Part shown: one piece after another, positions 1 to 12,020 of the stretch
How positions within the stretch are numbered: position 1 is the stretch's first letter
Layout: each line of letters begins with the position of its first letter
Translations under genes and position numbers: made by a program
The notes under the pieces: generated by a model
Seen by the model: the letters and a program-made list of their open reading frames with translations, nothing else
What the model was told of the DNA's origin: nothing
Database searches by the model: none
NCBI GenBank assembly: GCA_963681505.1
Contig: OY811978.1
Location: 5,874,586 to 5,938,585, forward strand
DNA length: 64,000 nt
Origin: Eunapius fragilis
Lineage: Eukaryota; Porifera; Demospongiae; Spongillida; Spongillidae
Reading direction: 5' to 3'

Positions 1-730
1 GTAAATATCATCCTTAATATAGGATGAACTGAATAAAATGAAAATTATCCAAATTGGGAACCATGCTGCCGAAAACCTCGTTGATCAGGTATGGAATGAC
101 CCAGCTTCCGAAGAACCAGAGCTGGCAGTTCGCAATGCCAGGCCACGTGATTTATGCTACAATAAAAGTCAGAGGTGTTTGTCACTGCTAGTATGGCTTT
201 TTGGAGTTGATTACGTTTCATGTACCTCTTGCACAGCTTGTTCTAAAGGACATTGGTTGCTAGATTCGTTGCTATGGGGCTATGCAACCACTTCTATATT
301 TTGGGGCATTGGGCCTAGTTTCCACACGTTCAATGAGAGCAGACTGACAATGTGAAGATAAGGGCTTGGTGATGGTGTGAAGATGAGGGGGTTAGGTATA
401 CATGTACAGCATAGATCCTAGAGTAATGAACTGGAATCAGTCTATGAATCTAATTTCTTACATACAGTCTGTGTGTAAGTAGCAGCCTACCTTGCCTCCC
501 TGAGCTCCTTCAGCTATGTATACATCCTTCCAACTCTACCTTACACCAGCATTCAAGTACTCCAGTGTTCCATCATCCCAGGCAGTGTGTGCATGTGTAA
601 AGGATTATGTATTGAAATCATCGGACCTGCTGTAGGTGCTGTCCAACAAGGTGCACAGCCACCTATCCAACAGACAGGGTTTTGCCTCCTCACATGCTAC
701 CTCACGCATGTATTTCTGTTAACCCCTCTG
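1..730. other. Upstream intergenic stretch, no gene recognised
   Basis: A 105-codon open frame starting at 38 has no recognisable motif and is not called. Bases 358-475 match 6955-7133 inside the FBH1 gene: both have GGGCTTGGTGATGGTGTGAA-type units followed by a shared block ending near CAGTCTATGAATCTAA. This is a dispersed repeat. TACATGTA words occur here, as elsewhere in the window. Confidence 0.5.
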
Positions 731-734
731 AGGT

Positions 735-1130
735 GGTAACCTTCAGAGCTTCGGTTGGCCATCAAGTGGTGGCTGGACCATGGACTTTCGATCCCAATTA
801 GGCCTTCGTGCTCTCAACTGCAAGCCAGGTGATACAAGACTGAGAGATGCTGGTATGACGATGACTTCGTTGTTCATGAGGTGCACTTTTCAACATGCTC
901 TCATATTAGAGTGTACTTCCCAGTGCTTCACCCAAGGGAGAAACGCATCTCCCTCAGGGCCGAGTACCCTTTTGGCTGCCTATGTTAGGAACAAGGGGAT
1001 AATCCTCTTGGTCCTCTATTATTCTTGCTGGTTCCAAACATCCATGCTTTAGATATCATCTCCAATTGGCCTGGAGTGTGTGCAGAGATGTGCACATGGC
1101 ATCGCAGCAGGCAAGAAATCATCAATTCTT
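735..1130 (+). pseudogene. Decayed non-LTR-like retroelement fragment
   Basis: Short frame-shifting stretches resemble the retroelement family that is better preserved at 10640-13570. Around 755-785 a frame reads AIKWWL, as in the post-RT region. Around 985-1035 a frame reads GDNPLGPLLF, like the RT motif GDPLGPLLF. The motif order is scrambled relative to an intact element and stops interrupt every frame. It is a relic with no coding capacity; the family assignment is inferred from motif resemblance only. Confidence 0.4.
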
Positions 1131-1803
1131 AAAAGCTTGTCTTTAGTATAAGCCTATTGGCCTATACATCAACAATAAGCCAAACATCCAATTCTTTTGC
1201 AAAACCTGCTAGAACCGAAAGCGACTTCTAAACCTTCCATGATGTCATAGTCTATTGCAGTGGCATGTTCCCATGACTTACCTTCCGGGTGAGACTGGTT
1301 GCAACCATAGAGTAAGCTTAGGTTTCATCAACACAAAGCAGATCCATGTCACTGAACTGAGAGGGAAGGACCTGGTGAGCAAGAGTGTAGGAGGCAGCAG
1401 ATGATGCCAAACAGGCGCAATAATGTTCCAATTGCTCACATGTTGAGGGCATTGCACATGATTGCTCTGAGTACAATATCATTTTACTGAAGTTCTGGTG
1501 ATGAGAATCATGGTTCTGTGCAAAGACAATATAGCCTCATATTTTGCTGGAAACACAATGGAGTGGAGAAGAAGGTTGGCATCATACATTGATAGGTATA
1601 TCGACCTATCACCCGTACGTAATCTTTATAAGATTAACATTCACCATGCAAGCACATCCGACCGCCTAGTGGGGAACCTAGATGAGTAACCATAAATTGA
1701 CCCCCAATCCTTGCACCAGATTCAATAATGTACATTATGGGTCTGGACACCAGACCACCTATTAGTAAACAAAATTTCCGTAGACCGTTTAATACTACAC
1801 GGA
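1131..1803. other. Region upstream of FBH1, nothing definite
   Basis: No motif-bearing open frame is visible. It must contain the FBH1 promoter and 5'UTR, but no TATA element at a sensible distance from the ATG at 1804 could be picked out. Confidence 0.4.
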
Positions 1804-4000
1804 ATGGCTAAGCGGCAACAACAAGGTTGTGCGTCGCTTGACAAAGTTTGTAAGCGCTCTCGGTCTTTGTCCGAACCACACAACACCCCATCGCTTCTAC
1901 AACTGTGGAATGTCCCAAGCCGGGCAAGCCCTATAGGCGAGAAAGCATCGGCAGCAGCTCACGTGTCGACGACTACTCTTAGGCGTAATGGCGACCCCAA
2001 CTTTCAGAAGGCTTCGCATTCGTCGACCGTACCTTCCATTTCGTTGCCCGCACAGGCTCCGAAGTTCAGAGCTAAGATGCAGCAAACACACCCGGACCAC
2101 GCTGGGTCGACCACCTTAGATTTAGGCCTACTACCGGACGAGGTCTTGGAGATGGTTCTCTGCCAGGTGAATATACGCGACCTCTACTTCAGTTGCAGGC
2201 TTGTATGCAAGCGGTGGGACGATGTTATTATGAGGGGAAAAGTAGGTTCTTGATTTGTGCGGTTCGGACTATCAAGTAGTATTTCATCTACATGTACATA
2301 ATGCCCTTCTCCACTCCCAATGTCACTTCTCCTGTGGTAGTTCATCCAGTGGAAGAAAACGTATTATCGTCACAAGAGCAGTAGTGCATGTCTCCATAGC
2401 ATTGGAGAGGGCTGGTGTGGTCACACCTGTGTCCTTGACATGACAAAGTAAGTCACTCCTCCCCTCTCCCTCCTAATCACCTACCCCTCTCTATACAACC
2501 TCTCTGTCCTTCTCCATGCAATCTCTGTCCCCTGCCTACCTTTGACAGGTTTGTGCATAAAGCATTTGATCACTTCACCACTGATGCTGTGGTTCTTCAA
2601 CGACTCCAGAAGCACCCTAGATATAGCTGTGTTGTTAGAATCACTAACTGCCACCCCATATCAAAGCAGGTACAATACAAGTCCCCCTCACCCCATCTCC
2701 TCTTCACACCTTCCCTTCCACTTCTTCCTCCTTCCTTCCAACTGCTTCATTCCAATTAATCATTCTTGAGTGTATAAAAGGGAGGGGGGGAGAAGAGGTC
2801 TGTGTACCAACCTCATAACCACAAAGAATGGCAAGAAAACCGTCGACCAAAATGGTGGACCCAACCTCAATCCTTCATATTCCTATGCTCCTACATATTT
2901 GCATGCCTCAATCCTCCATACTCCCATGCCTCACTCCTCCATACTCCTATGCTTTAATCCCCATACTCCCATTCCATACTCCCATGCTTCAATCCTCCAT
3001 ACTCCCACGCCTTACTCCTCCATACTCCCATACCTTACTCCTCCATACTCCCATGCTTCAATCCTCCGTACTCCCATGCCTCACTCCTCCATACTCCCAT
3101 GCCTCACTCCTCCATACTCCCATGCTTCAATCCCCCCATACTGCCATGCCTCACTCCTCCATACTCCCTTCAATCCTTCATACCTCATACCCTCAATCTG
3201 TTCCTACCCTCACAGTGGTGTGATCAGAGCATCCCCGCCATTGTCACTCTCCTGGTGCTGTGTTCAAGGAGTGTCATGGAGGTCCTCTGGGTCATCCGTG
3301 TCCTTCTCTCTGGCCATGGGGGACTGCTCCCACCTAGCTACTCTCTTCAGGAGGTCCTGGAGCTCCTTTATTGCCTAGCAACCCTCAGCTTTGCCCTCTG
3401 GCATGACCTCAACATCCTGCCACCAAGGTACCAGACCACACCTCTAGTGGTAAGGAGAGGGGAGGAGGTGGAGCGGGTGCATGGTAGTAATGTGGAGAAG
3501 AGGGTTGTGCCACTTCCAGACATCCACCAACCTGCCCAAAGTGCCCCCTCGTTCGTGTTTGGGATTTTGGGTCACCACGAATGTCTCTGTATGGAGGTAT
3601 AACACTTATGGTGGGAAGTTTCTCAACACTAACCAAAACCGTAGCCCTAGGATGAACCAAAGCAGCCATAGATTTTAATTACATTCTATCTCTCCTAGCC
3701 ATTCATATTTTACCATAATCCCTGGTTCCAATATAATTTCTAACCCATCAGTTCCTTCTATCTCCCACAGTTAATGGCATGCTCTTCCATATATGGAACA
3801 TTTCTAGGTTTCACTACTTCCTATTCTACTGTGTGAACCACCTGGAGAGGGGACCACACAGTATAGACTGCAGCCAGCTGCTGGTCCAACAGGGCAGTTC
3901 ATCTGGAGGCCTTGAGCAGCAGTCCCTCTTCAAGTACTGGTCTGTTGTGTTGGCTTGTGTGTAGTGTGTATGTGTATGTGTATGTGTGTATGTGTGTGTG

Positions 4001-4031
<31 letters not shown>

Positions 4032-4047
4032 GCGTTAGTGTGTGGGT

Positions 4048-4079
<32 letters not shown>

Positions 4080-7000
4080 TCACTCCTTGGAACACCATGT
4101 CCTCTTCCATACAGCTCTGGGAATAGCTCCCTGAGACTAACCAGTGAACAGCTGAGGATAGTCAATCATAGGCTGCAGTCTGGTGATGTTGTGAAAGTTG
4201 TAGCTTTTGCTGGTAAGAAAGATTGTTAAGCCTACATATATGCTTGCGAAAATTCCAGTGGATCCAGATCTTGGGTGGGGAGGGGGGGGGGGGGGGGGGG
4301 GGGGTTATTGCCCAGACCTATAACTGCTCCCCTAGTGCCCAGACCCTACTGCTCCCCTAGTACCCAGACCTCTTCAGCTTTAACTGCTCCCTTAGTGCCC
4401 AGACCTCTTCGGCTATAACTGCTCCCCTAGTGCCCAGACCTCTTCAATCAGCTATAACAGAGCTCCCGTATTACCATAACGTCTTCATGAGCTATAACAG
4501 TATGGAGGGCCTCCTCTTGGATCTGTAGTCTACAGTATACATGTACATGTATTTGTGCAAATTATTAATATGTTCATTGTGTACACTGGCTGGCTGCATG
4601 GTCATTTTGCATCACTGTGTGCATGTACAGTGCATGTGCCCCTGCTATTGGCTCCATGTAGGTACGGGAAAGACTACCACACTTCAGAACTTTGCTCGCC
4701 TCAACCCGCACATCCGTTTCCTCTATTGTGTGTTCAACAAGTGAGTTACAATGTGCCGCCAAATGCATGCTGCAGCAACGATGGTTCACGGAACCACTGT
4801 GTGATTAAACTGGTGGCCAATGTAATGGGACCCATGTGTAAATAAAGTTAGGAAACTAGGGTGTAATGATTAGACTGGTATTAACTGTACAACACAGATG
4901 AAAGATGAAAGTGTATACACTGCACATGCTGAAACTTGCTGTCTGTTCCAAAGGGAGACAAGATGATGTGCCACTTGGAGTATTAGTCATGCTGCTATTA
5001 GGGTCATGCACTATGGGGTGTTGTAGGTCATGCAGATTTTGGTGGCATGCTTGTAATGATTGCATACTGTATGTGGTGTATACCTCCCAGATCAGTGCAA
5101 GAACATGCTACAGTTGCCTTCAAAGGACTGAAGAATGTGGAATGTAGAACTTTTCACTCGTTAGCATATAATCGTGTGGGGTAAGTCATGTGATGGCGAG
5201 TGGGTGTATATCCTGATAAAGTAATTCATGTCTGCAAGCCATGTGGCAGAACTTGGTTATTATGTTCATTGTTCATTTGTATATGTTATGAAACTTCTGT
5301 CTGCAACAAACATCTTGATTGGAAGTTACATGTGCATGTATATATGTACTATGTCAACTGTACATACATATGTACATGCACTTGTACTGTAAGAACGGGA
5401 TGAAGATATTCACGCATATCACCAGGGTGATGTGGGTGTGGTCATCCTAAGTGATGTCTACCCATCACCAAGGTGATATGGGTGACGTCATGCTGATAGA
5501 TGTCTGCCCATCACCAGGGTGCAGTACAGACACAAGTCATCATGGGGGATGAAGACATATGATGTGGCCAGGTGGGTAGAAGCCCCACCACAATGGCCAC
5601 GTAAGGTGAACAAGAGAGGACAGCCCAAGAAGGAAGAGCTCTTCCTGTTCTCCAAGTATGTCCTCCAGACAGTGGATACCTTCATTGCTTCAGAGGATCA
5701 GGGGATGGAGCCAGAGCATGTGCCCGTGTGCTCCAGCCCAGACATAAAGAGTCCTGTGGAGATATACCAGAGGGCTGTGAGTAGTGTGGGAGGAGTGTGG
5801 GAGGGGAGGGGACTGTATGCATCCTTATATGGTTACGTCTGTTATGATCAGGTGCTCGCTGAGGCTATTAAGGTGTGGGAAAGAATGAAAGACAGAGATG
5901 ACCGGGAGGTTGGGATGACCCATGATGGTGAGGTGCAAGTGAAGGTGTAGGGATGTGGAGGGATGTGATGGGTGGATAGATGTAGAGGGATGTGATGGGT
6001 GGATAGATGTGGAGGGATGTGATGGGTGGATTGAGTTAGTATCTTTGCAGGACTTTAGGAGCGTTTGATCAATATGAATGTGCTGATCTCATATCCATAG
6101 GATACCTGAAACTTTATCAGCTTAGCAAACCATCACTTGAATATGGATGCCTTCTGGTTGATGAGTCACAAGACTTGACCCCAGGTGAGTATGACTTTGA
6201 TGTACCAGTCATACATGCACATATACACCTCTCCCGTACACACCATGCACACACCTCTCCCATACACACCATGCACCCACCTCTCCTGTACACACCATGC
6301 GCACACCTCTCCCATACACACCATGCACCCACCTCTCCCGTACACACCATGCACACACCTCTCCCATACACACCATGCACACACACGTCTCCCCTATACA
6401 CAATGCACTCACTGGGCCTCTCCCAATACACATCATCTCCTTCACCTCAGCCATTTTAAACATCCTGGTGACTCAGAGGTGTCCTAAGGTGATGGTGGGT
6501 GACCCCCACCAGCAGATATACAGTTTCAAAGGTGCCTGCAATGCCTTCTCGAGTGTCCAAGCTACCAGAACATACTGCCTCTCTGAGGTACAGTGGTTGG
6601 CAGATTGTTCTGCTCAACATTACGCCCTGCCTCCCTCCTCTCTCCTCCCCCTCCTCCCTCTTCCTGGTTTATTGGACCATGTGAAGTCCTTCAGGTTTGG
6701 GCCAGAGATAGCATATGTAGCCTCATGCCTTCTGGATGTACTGAAGGGGGTCAGGAGGAGCACCATTGTAGGCAGCTTGCAGCCAGGTTAGCTGTGCAGT
6801 GTGCATGTATATTGGTAGTGTTGGAGGTTGGTCTGTGGATGGCTTGAGGTCAGATAAGAGTATGTGTGTTCATGTATGCATGTACATGTACATGTACTTG
6901 TACATGTAAGGGTCTTTGTAGATGACCTATAAGAAGATGAGGGTGTGAAATTGAGGGCTTGGTGATGGTGTGAAGTTGAGGGCTTGGTGATGTTGTGAAG

Positions 7001-10000
7001 ATGAGGGCTTGGTGATGGTGTGAAGATGAGGGTTTAGGTATATATAGTATGCGAGACGATAGTGAGAGCATAGTACTTAGAGTAATGGATTGGATTCAGT
7101 CTATGAATCTAAGTTCTTAAGTACAGTCTGTGTTTTGCTCGAAGTGAATCATGTTCTTCAGATCTCATGGCACATGTACATGTGCACCTTCTATTGTTGT
7201 ACTCCAGCAGGTTCTTGTGTTCTTTGTTATAAAGAATCTCACTTCCTCTCTTCCATTTGTATCTTTGAGCACACCAAAAATTTAAGTAACAATATGGTCT
7301 GTGCTGACAATGATTTTATAGCACTACATTACCGAGCCGAGTCTATATCGGTAATTTAAAAACTATTGAAGTGCTATGCAATGTTCAAACCTTAAAAATA
7401 TCTACTAGATGATGCGATCAGTCCCCCACGTTCTGCTATCTTCTGCAGTACCCACCCTGTACACCAACCTAACGGAGTGTCTTACGGACTAGGTTTTAAA
7501 AGATAGGAGGTTAATACATGTTAGGGTTACTGTTTACACGCTACATTCCTACCAGTCAAACACAGGTCAAACTCTCTTATACGCCAACACCTCAGATTAG
7601 TGAAACACATAGTGCACAAATATGTAGAAGTTCTTTTGAACATGAATGGATCATGTGAGATGATTCCAAATGTACATACAACTTACAGGTTTTGAAGATC
7701 AAGTAGCAGCTTGCCGAGGTTAAGACTACATGTGATGAGTGGAAAAGGAAATGCAATTTTATGTACATGTACAATGTACTTCACTTGGTCAATTTAATAT
7801 TTTAATGTGGCGGTGTCCGTGCAATTGCATGGTGTGGGAGCAGGTTATCGGATTACTCTACTTGAGTTTTTCCATGGCTACAGACATGTTTATACATGTA
7901 TAAGACCTGCAGATGTAGCAACAATGTGTACCTTCATCCAATACACAATGCAAATTTTGGCATAAAAACTACATGTAATAGTTGCAACTTTTTGTTTGGG
8001 GCTGTTAGCATTTTTTTGTGTGTGGACAGTGTGTCAAAAATACAGTACATGTGCTGTTCTAACTCCCCTAGGAGGTGTGATGGGAGTGAGGGAGGGGCAG
8101 CTGGCTGTGATAGCAAGGACAAACGCTGTGCTGTTTGACTCCATGGTGCACCTCTGTGACCAACAGGGAACTGCCAAGTTTGGATTTGCCGGGGTGAGCT
8201 TGTATATAGGAGAGGCTATCTGGTAGCTTGTTAATGTGTGAGGGTCAGTGTCTACGAATGTGTGTGTGTGTGTGGCATTGAGAACTTAGATCAGCTGATC
8301 TTAAACTCTTATGGGATAGTAGCACTACAAAACTCAGCCTCTGATGTGCTACATTATTGTGGATCCACCATTTGGAGTTGGGGTGCGATGGTACCTCCCA
8401 CTCGTGCCATGTCAGAAACCCAGCCCAGTCTGTCACATTACCCCAGTAAGAGGTGATGGAAAAAAAAAAACGTACAACCCATCACAGGTGTACTACTGTG
8501 CGTAATGTGCATCTGACACGGACATATATCCAGACTTGCATAGGCATGTGCATGTGCAGGAGGCCATTCATTGGTTAACTTGGCTAAAGTACCTTAAACT
8601 GTATTTCATGTAATGCATACACACACTCCGTCCTTCAGTTATACCCCCGTATAGCATCTCTCCGTATAGACCATCTCTCCCTTTATACCATCACTCCCTT
8701 TATGGCAGATATCTCAATACTGTAGCACTTGAGCTTTCCTTTCACAGGGCATCCAAGGTTATGAGTTTGACACTTATCAGGCCATTTATGATCTCATGGT
8801 GGGGAAGGTTCCAAAACACAAATTCATTTCAAAGTTTTCATCATTTGATTCTCTGTGCCAGTATGCAAAACGAGCCGATGACCCTGCCCTATCAGGAAAG
8901 CTGACTGTAAGTCTTTATGGAACCTATAGATGTAGCCATGGTAACAAATATGGGTGTGAGCAAGGTGTGTCAGCATTATGGACACAGCCTTCCTCTTTAC
9001 CTGGAGAAGATCAAGAGTATGAGCTGCAAGGACAACAGACTGGCAGGTTGGTACTGCGTGAAGGAAGGGGAGGGGTCTAGGAGAAGGGATAGGGAGGGGG
9101 GTGAGAAGAGGAGGAGGAGGAGCTTCAAAGACAGAAGGGAAATGGAGGAGCCAAGAGGGGTGAGTTTGGAGGAGATGCATTAAGAAGGGATACGAGCATG
9201 CAGGTTTATTGTGGTCATGGAGTTGGTTGAGTGATGTCGTGCAAGTTTATTGGGGTGACCATGGGTTTGCTCACGCAGTCAGAGTCATGCAGGCTTGTTT
9301 GATGGGCTATTGGTCCCTTTGGTCCATCCAGATGTGGTGTTCTCTACTGCTCACAAGAGTAAGGGTCTGGAGTTTGATACTGTCAGGATCTGTGATGACT
9401 TTCTCAGCTTTATAGACATGGATAACTTTGAGGAGACAATTTCTTCAGGTAACGTGCTCCTTCCTCTGACACCAGCTCCTCCCCTCCATCTATCACCAGC
9501 TCCTCCCCTTATCTCCTACACCTCCCATTACCTCCTCATGTAGGGGGAGGAGCTGTGGACAAAGGGTGATGAGATAAGGGGCTGTGACTGAGGGGAGATG
9601 AGGGGAGGGCTGTGACAAGAGGAAGGGGAGGAGATAATGGGAGGAGCTTGGGACAGATGTATGTGATAAGGGGAGGTACTGATGATGGATGGAGAGGAGG
9701 AGATAAGGAGAGTGGCTGTGACAGAGGGAGAATTTAGAGCCTCACTCATTGTGCAATGTTAACTGGTCCCCAGGCAGATTCCCACAGGATGAACTACACC
9801 TGTTATATGTAGCTGTCACAAGGGCCAAGAAGCAGCTAATAATGTCACCTGCTCTTATGAGAGTGTTAAGGATGGCTAAGGTGAGATAAGGCTGGCCCTT
9901 GGTTAGGAGGTGCCATGTTCCCTTGTAACCACATACAGGAATGTTACCTCTATCCATCGGGCACACTGCCCCCTAAGTCAGAAGTAGTAAGTTTTTAAGT

Positions 10001-10363
10001 TGAATGTGTGACGTCTGTGTGTGTGCACATGTGATGTTTCATGAACCTACTGTACTGCTGTAATGAGCACACTTTTGACTATGCTTGTGTGGTGTGTGTT
10101 GGTGTACTAGAATAGCTGCATAAGGTGTAAGTCTGCAGGTATCACAGGGAACCTTCCCATTGAAAGGCCATCTCCCATCACACTGGTAAGCTCTCTGATG
10201 TGTTCACATGTGTACATACTTGAACATCCCTGTGGTGGCATGGTATTGTACATATTTCTTCTCCCACACCCTCCAGTGTGATGCCTCTGTCATGGATGAT
10301 GGTCTGGTCTGTAATATGTGTACCCATAATGACTGCCATGTGGACATTTTTTCATTATTGTAG
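1804..10363 (+). CDS. FBH1: F-box DNA helicase 1 (FBH1/FBXO18-like), 21 exons
   Basis: UvrD/Rep-type SF1 3'-5' DNA helicase with an N-terminal F-box. In known relatives it works in an SCF ubiquitin ligase and strips RAD51 from DNA, restraining homologous recombination at stalled forks in the nucleus. Inferred exons, all GT-AG with compatible phases: 1804-2241, 2341-2447, 2549-2669, 3216-3427, 3808-3933, 4115-4212, 4662-4740, 5091-5180, 5518-5776, 5852-5927, 6101-6184, 6451-6587, 6687-6786, 8072-8193, 8748-8906, 8965-9046, 9293-9448, 9774-9880, 9939-9986, 10111-10185, 10277-10363. They sum to 2763 nt (920 aa), slightly shorter than vertebrate FBH1. Seen in the translation: F-box about residues 109-152 (LPDEVLEMVL, then FIQWKKTYY); Walker A GTGKT 368-372; Walker B DESQD 556-560; GDPHQQIY 580-587; FRFG near 611; HKSKGLEFDTV from 784; YVAVTRAKK 827-835; C-terminal Cys pairs (CIRC, CNMC), perhaps zinc-binding. 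Starts of exons 13 and 16 are the least certain. Introns carry minisatellites and a retained intergenic repeat. Confidence 0.93.
2830..3190 (+). repeat. Minisatellite in FBH1 intron 3
   Basis: Roughly 20-27-bp units built on CTCCATACTCCCATGCCTCA and CTTCAATC variants repeat more than ten times between exons 3 and 4. The repeat stays open in several frames and yields spurious open frames, but it lies inside an intron bounded by a good donor at 2670 and acceptor at 3215. Confidence 0.85.
3962..4080 (+). repeat. Compound TG/TCTG microsatellite, FBH1 intron 5
   Basis: (TG)n interrupted by a (TCTG)n block at about 4003-4031, wholly within the intron between exons ending at 3933 and starting at 4115. 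Confidence 0.9.
4273..4510 (+). repeat. G-run plus minisatellite, FBH1 intron 6
   Basis: A poly-G run at 4274-4304 is followed by about four units of an approximately 55-bp repeat containing TGCTCCCCTAGTGCCCAGAC and CTCTTCAGCTATAAC. It lies between exons 6 and 7. Confidence 0.8.
6215..6435 (+). repeat. 24-bp minisatellite, FBH1 intron 11
   Basis: About eight units of CTCTCCCATACACACCATGC plus ACAC lie between exon 11 (ends 6184) and exon 12 (starts 6451). They generate spurious open frames on both strands. Confidence 0.85.
6955..7133 (+). repeat. Dispersed repeat copy in FBH1 intron 13
   Basis: Tandem GAGGGCTTGGTGATGGTGTG units are followed by a block shared with 358-475. The two copies are about 6.6 kb apart in the same orientation. 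Confidence 0.7.
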
Positions 10364-10639
10364 CACTGCCATTTTTAACTGTGTCTCCTGATGATGGAGT
10401 GTATTTAGTATGCATGTGCGTGTAGTTGTGACATGTGTTAGTACAAGAATATTCTGTATTGGGGATCTACATGTATAAATTGCAGTGATGAACACATCAC
10501 CCCACTGGTATGGATGAGCAGCTGCTCATAATATAAGCACTCCCCAGCTCATTCTTTGGACTCCCTGGGTCGCAATGCTTTGACTTGCAAGCACAGACAC
10601 CGGCCATAACAGGCTTCAGGGTGTTTTTATGGAGTCGTG

Positions 10640-11935
10640 CCATAGAGCCTACATTGGCCCCCAATTTCCAACGTCTCCACTGCTAATGGATTCAAGACTT
10701 ACCTCCTGGCATTTGGGTCCATTGGAGTGGAGCTGTCAGGCCTATGCTGCAGGGCTGCCGCACCAGGCTGGTGTCACGACTCACCTATGATGACTTCTAA
10801 GTTCATTGCCAACAAGTATGCAGATGCGAGGAAGCTACTTTGTGGTTTGGTATATAGATGTCAGCAATTGTCCCCCAGGTCACAGTTACACTCCTGCTAC
10901 ATGTTGTGTAAGCTTTTGCACAGTGGATTTAGAGTCATCCCACCCAACTTGTCTAAATATTCATTTTAATGTTTTGATGAGGAGGTGAGGAAGTGCTCAA
11001 TTCGGAGTACCACCACCGAGTGCATGGAGCCAAGCACAGTTTGGTCTAAGGTATGGACGTCTGGATCTTTGCTCTGTGTGACAGCATGCTGCTTCTGCCT
11101 TCATCTCTTCACTGACTTTATCAAGTTTTGGATGTGCTGAGGATAACCATCTTGTACAGGCAATTAGGATGTACAATTCTCAAGTGTCCACATCTAATGC
11201 CATCACCATTGCATCTGTTCTGGAATCACCGATTACCCAGAAGCCTTGTCTGCAATGATTGAAGATGATTGCTTCCTTTTCTTGCTAGATACATCCTCCT
11301 CAGCGAACAAGGTTCGTCTCTTGTCTCTGTCAGCTCCACAGGCAGCTGCTTGTCATTCCTTCCAATGGCCTGGGACTGCATTCAGAACCCAATGAGTTCC
11401 ACACTGAATTAAGGTGGTGGCTAGGTCAGAACACCTCCAACGGGACCACATCACATCCTTTTGCGTGGGCTACCATGCAATGACCTGTGGGCATGACCGG
11501 GTTCAAGATGTGGTCATCTGTACAATGTGGTCTCGCCACCATGCTCATCTTAGTGTACGCCTGGAGATGTGGCATGATCTTAAAAGAGACCGCAATCAGA
11601 GTAGTGCTAGGCCTGCTGATATGCTAATTGCAGGGTGGGACAGAGGCAACCTGCTGCACTTGTCATCACCACTTACCCCTGTCATCTTGGGCGAATCGTG
11701 TCAAATGGACGGAAGTGTCAGATGTTAGGATGGACTTGCATCCCACTAGCAGTGGAAACCTTTGGGAACTGGGGTAATGAAGCTCAAGATGTCTTCACGA
11801 GGCTGGCCTCTCATCTTCCTCTTAGTGTATCCATTCCAAAAGCTTCCACTTTAGCTGACATCTATATATGGTAGTGAGCATCACCCTAGTCAGGTGCATT
11901 GCTAGAGCCATCTTGGTGAGAGATGTCCTCTCTGT
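10640..11935 (+). mobile_element. Decayed non-LTR-like retroelement, 3' part (+ copy)
   Basis: Broken frames in order resemble the region after the reverse-transcriptase palm and the C-terminal domain. Seen are KFIANKYADARKLLCGLV near 10800, PPNLSKYSFNV near 10940, SAPQAAA near 11330, a WWLGQNTS frame near 11415, RPADMLIAGWDRGN near 11610, and LGWTCIPLAVETFGNWGNEAQD near 11730-11800. The RPAD...W.RG...GW..IPLAVE.YG.WG pattern recalls a restriction-like endonuclease domain of site-selective non-LTR elements; that assignment is inferred. Multiple frameshifts and stops make it a dead copy. Confidence 0.7.
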
Positions 11936-12020
11936 ATTAGTGTATCTTAGAGCATGTAAAAGTTCAATAATATATTTGGACTGTAGGGTGTTAGTGTTGT
12001 ATCATTGGTTTATGTAATAG

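Noticed and set aside
2770-3378. 202-codon open frame over FBH1 intron 3
   Set aside because: It is driven by the Pro/Ser/Tyr-coding minisatellite and overlaps a well-supported intron and exon 4 in a different frame.
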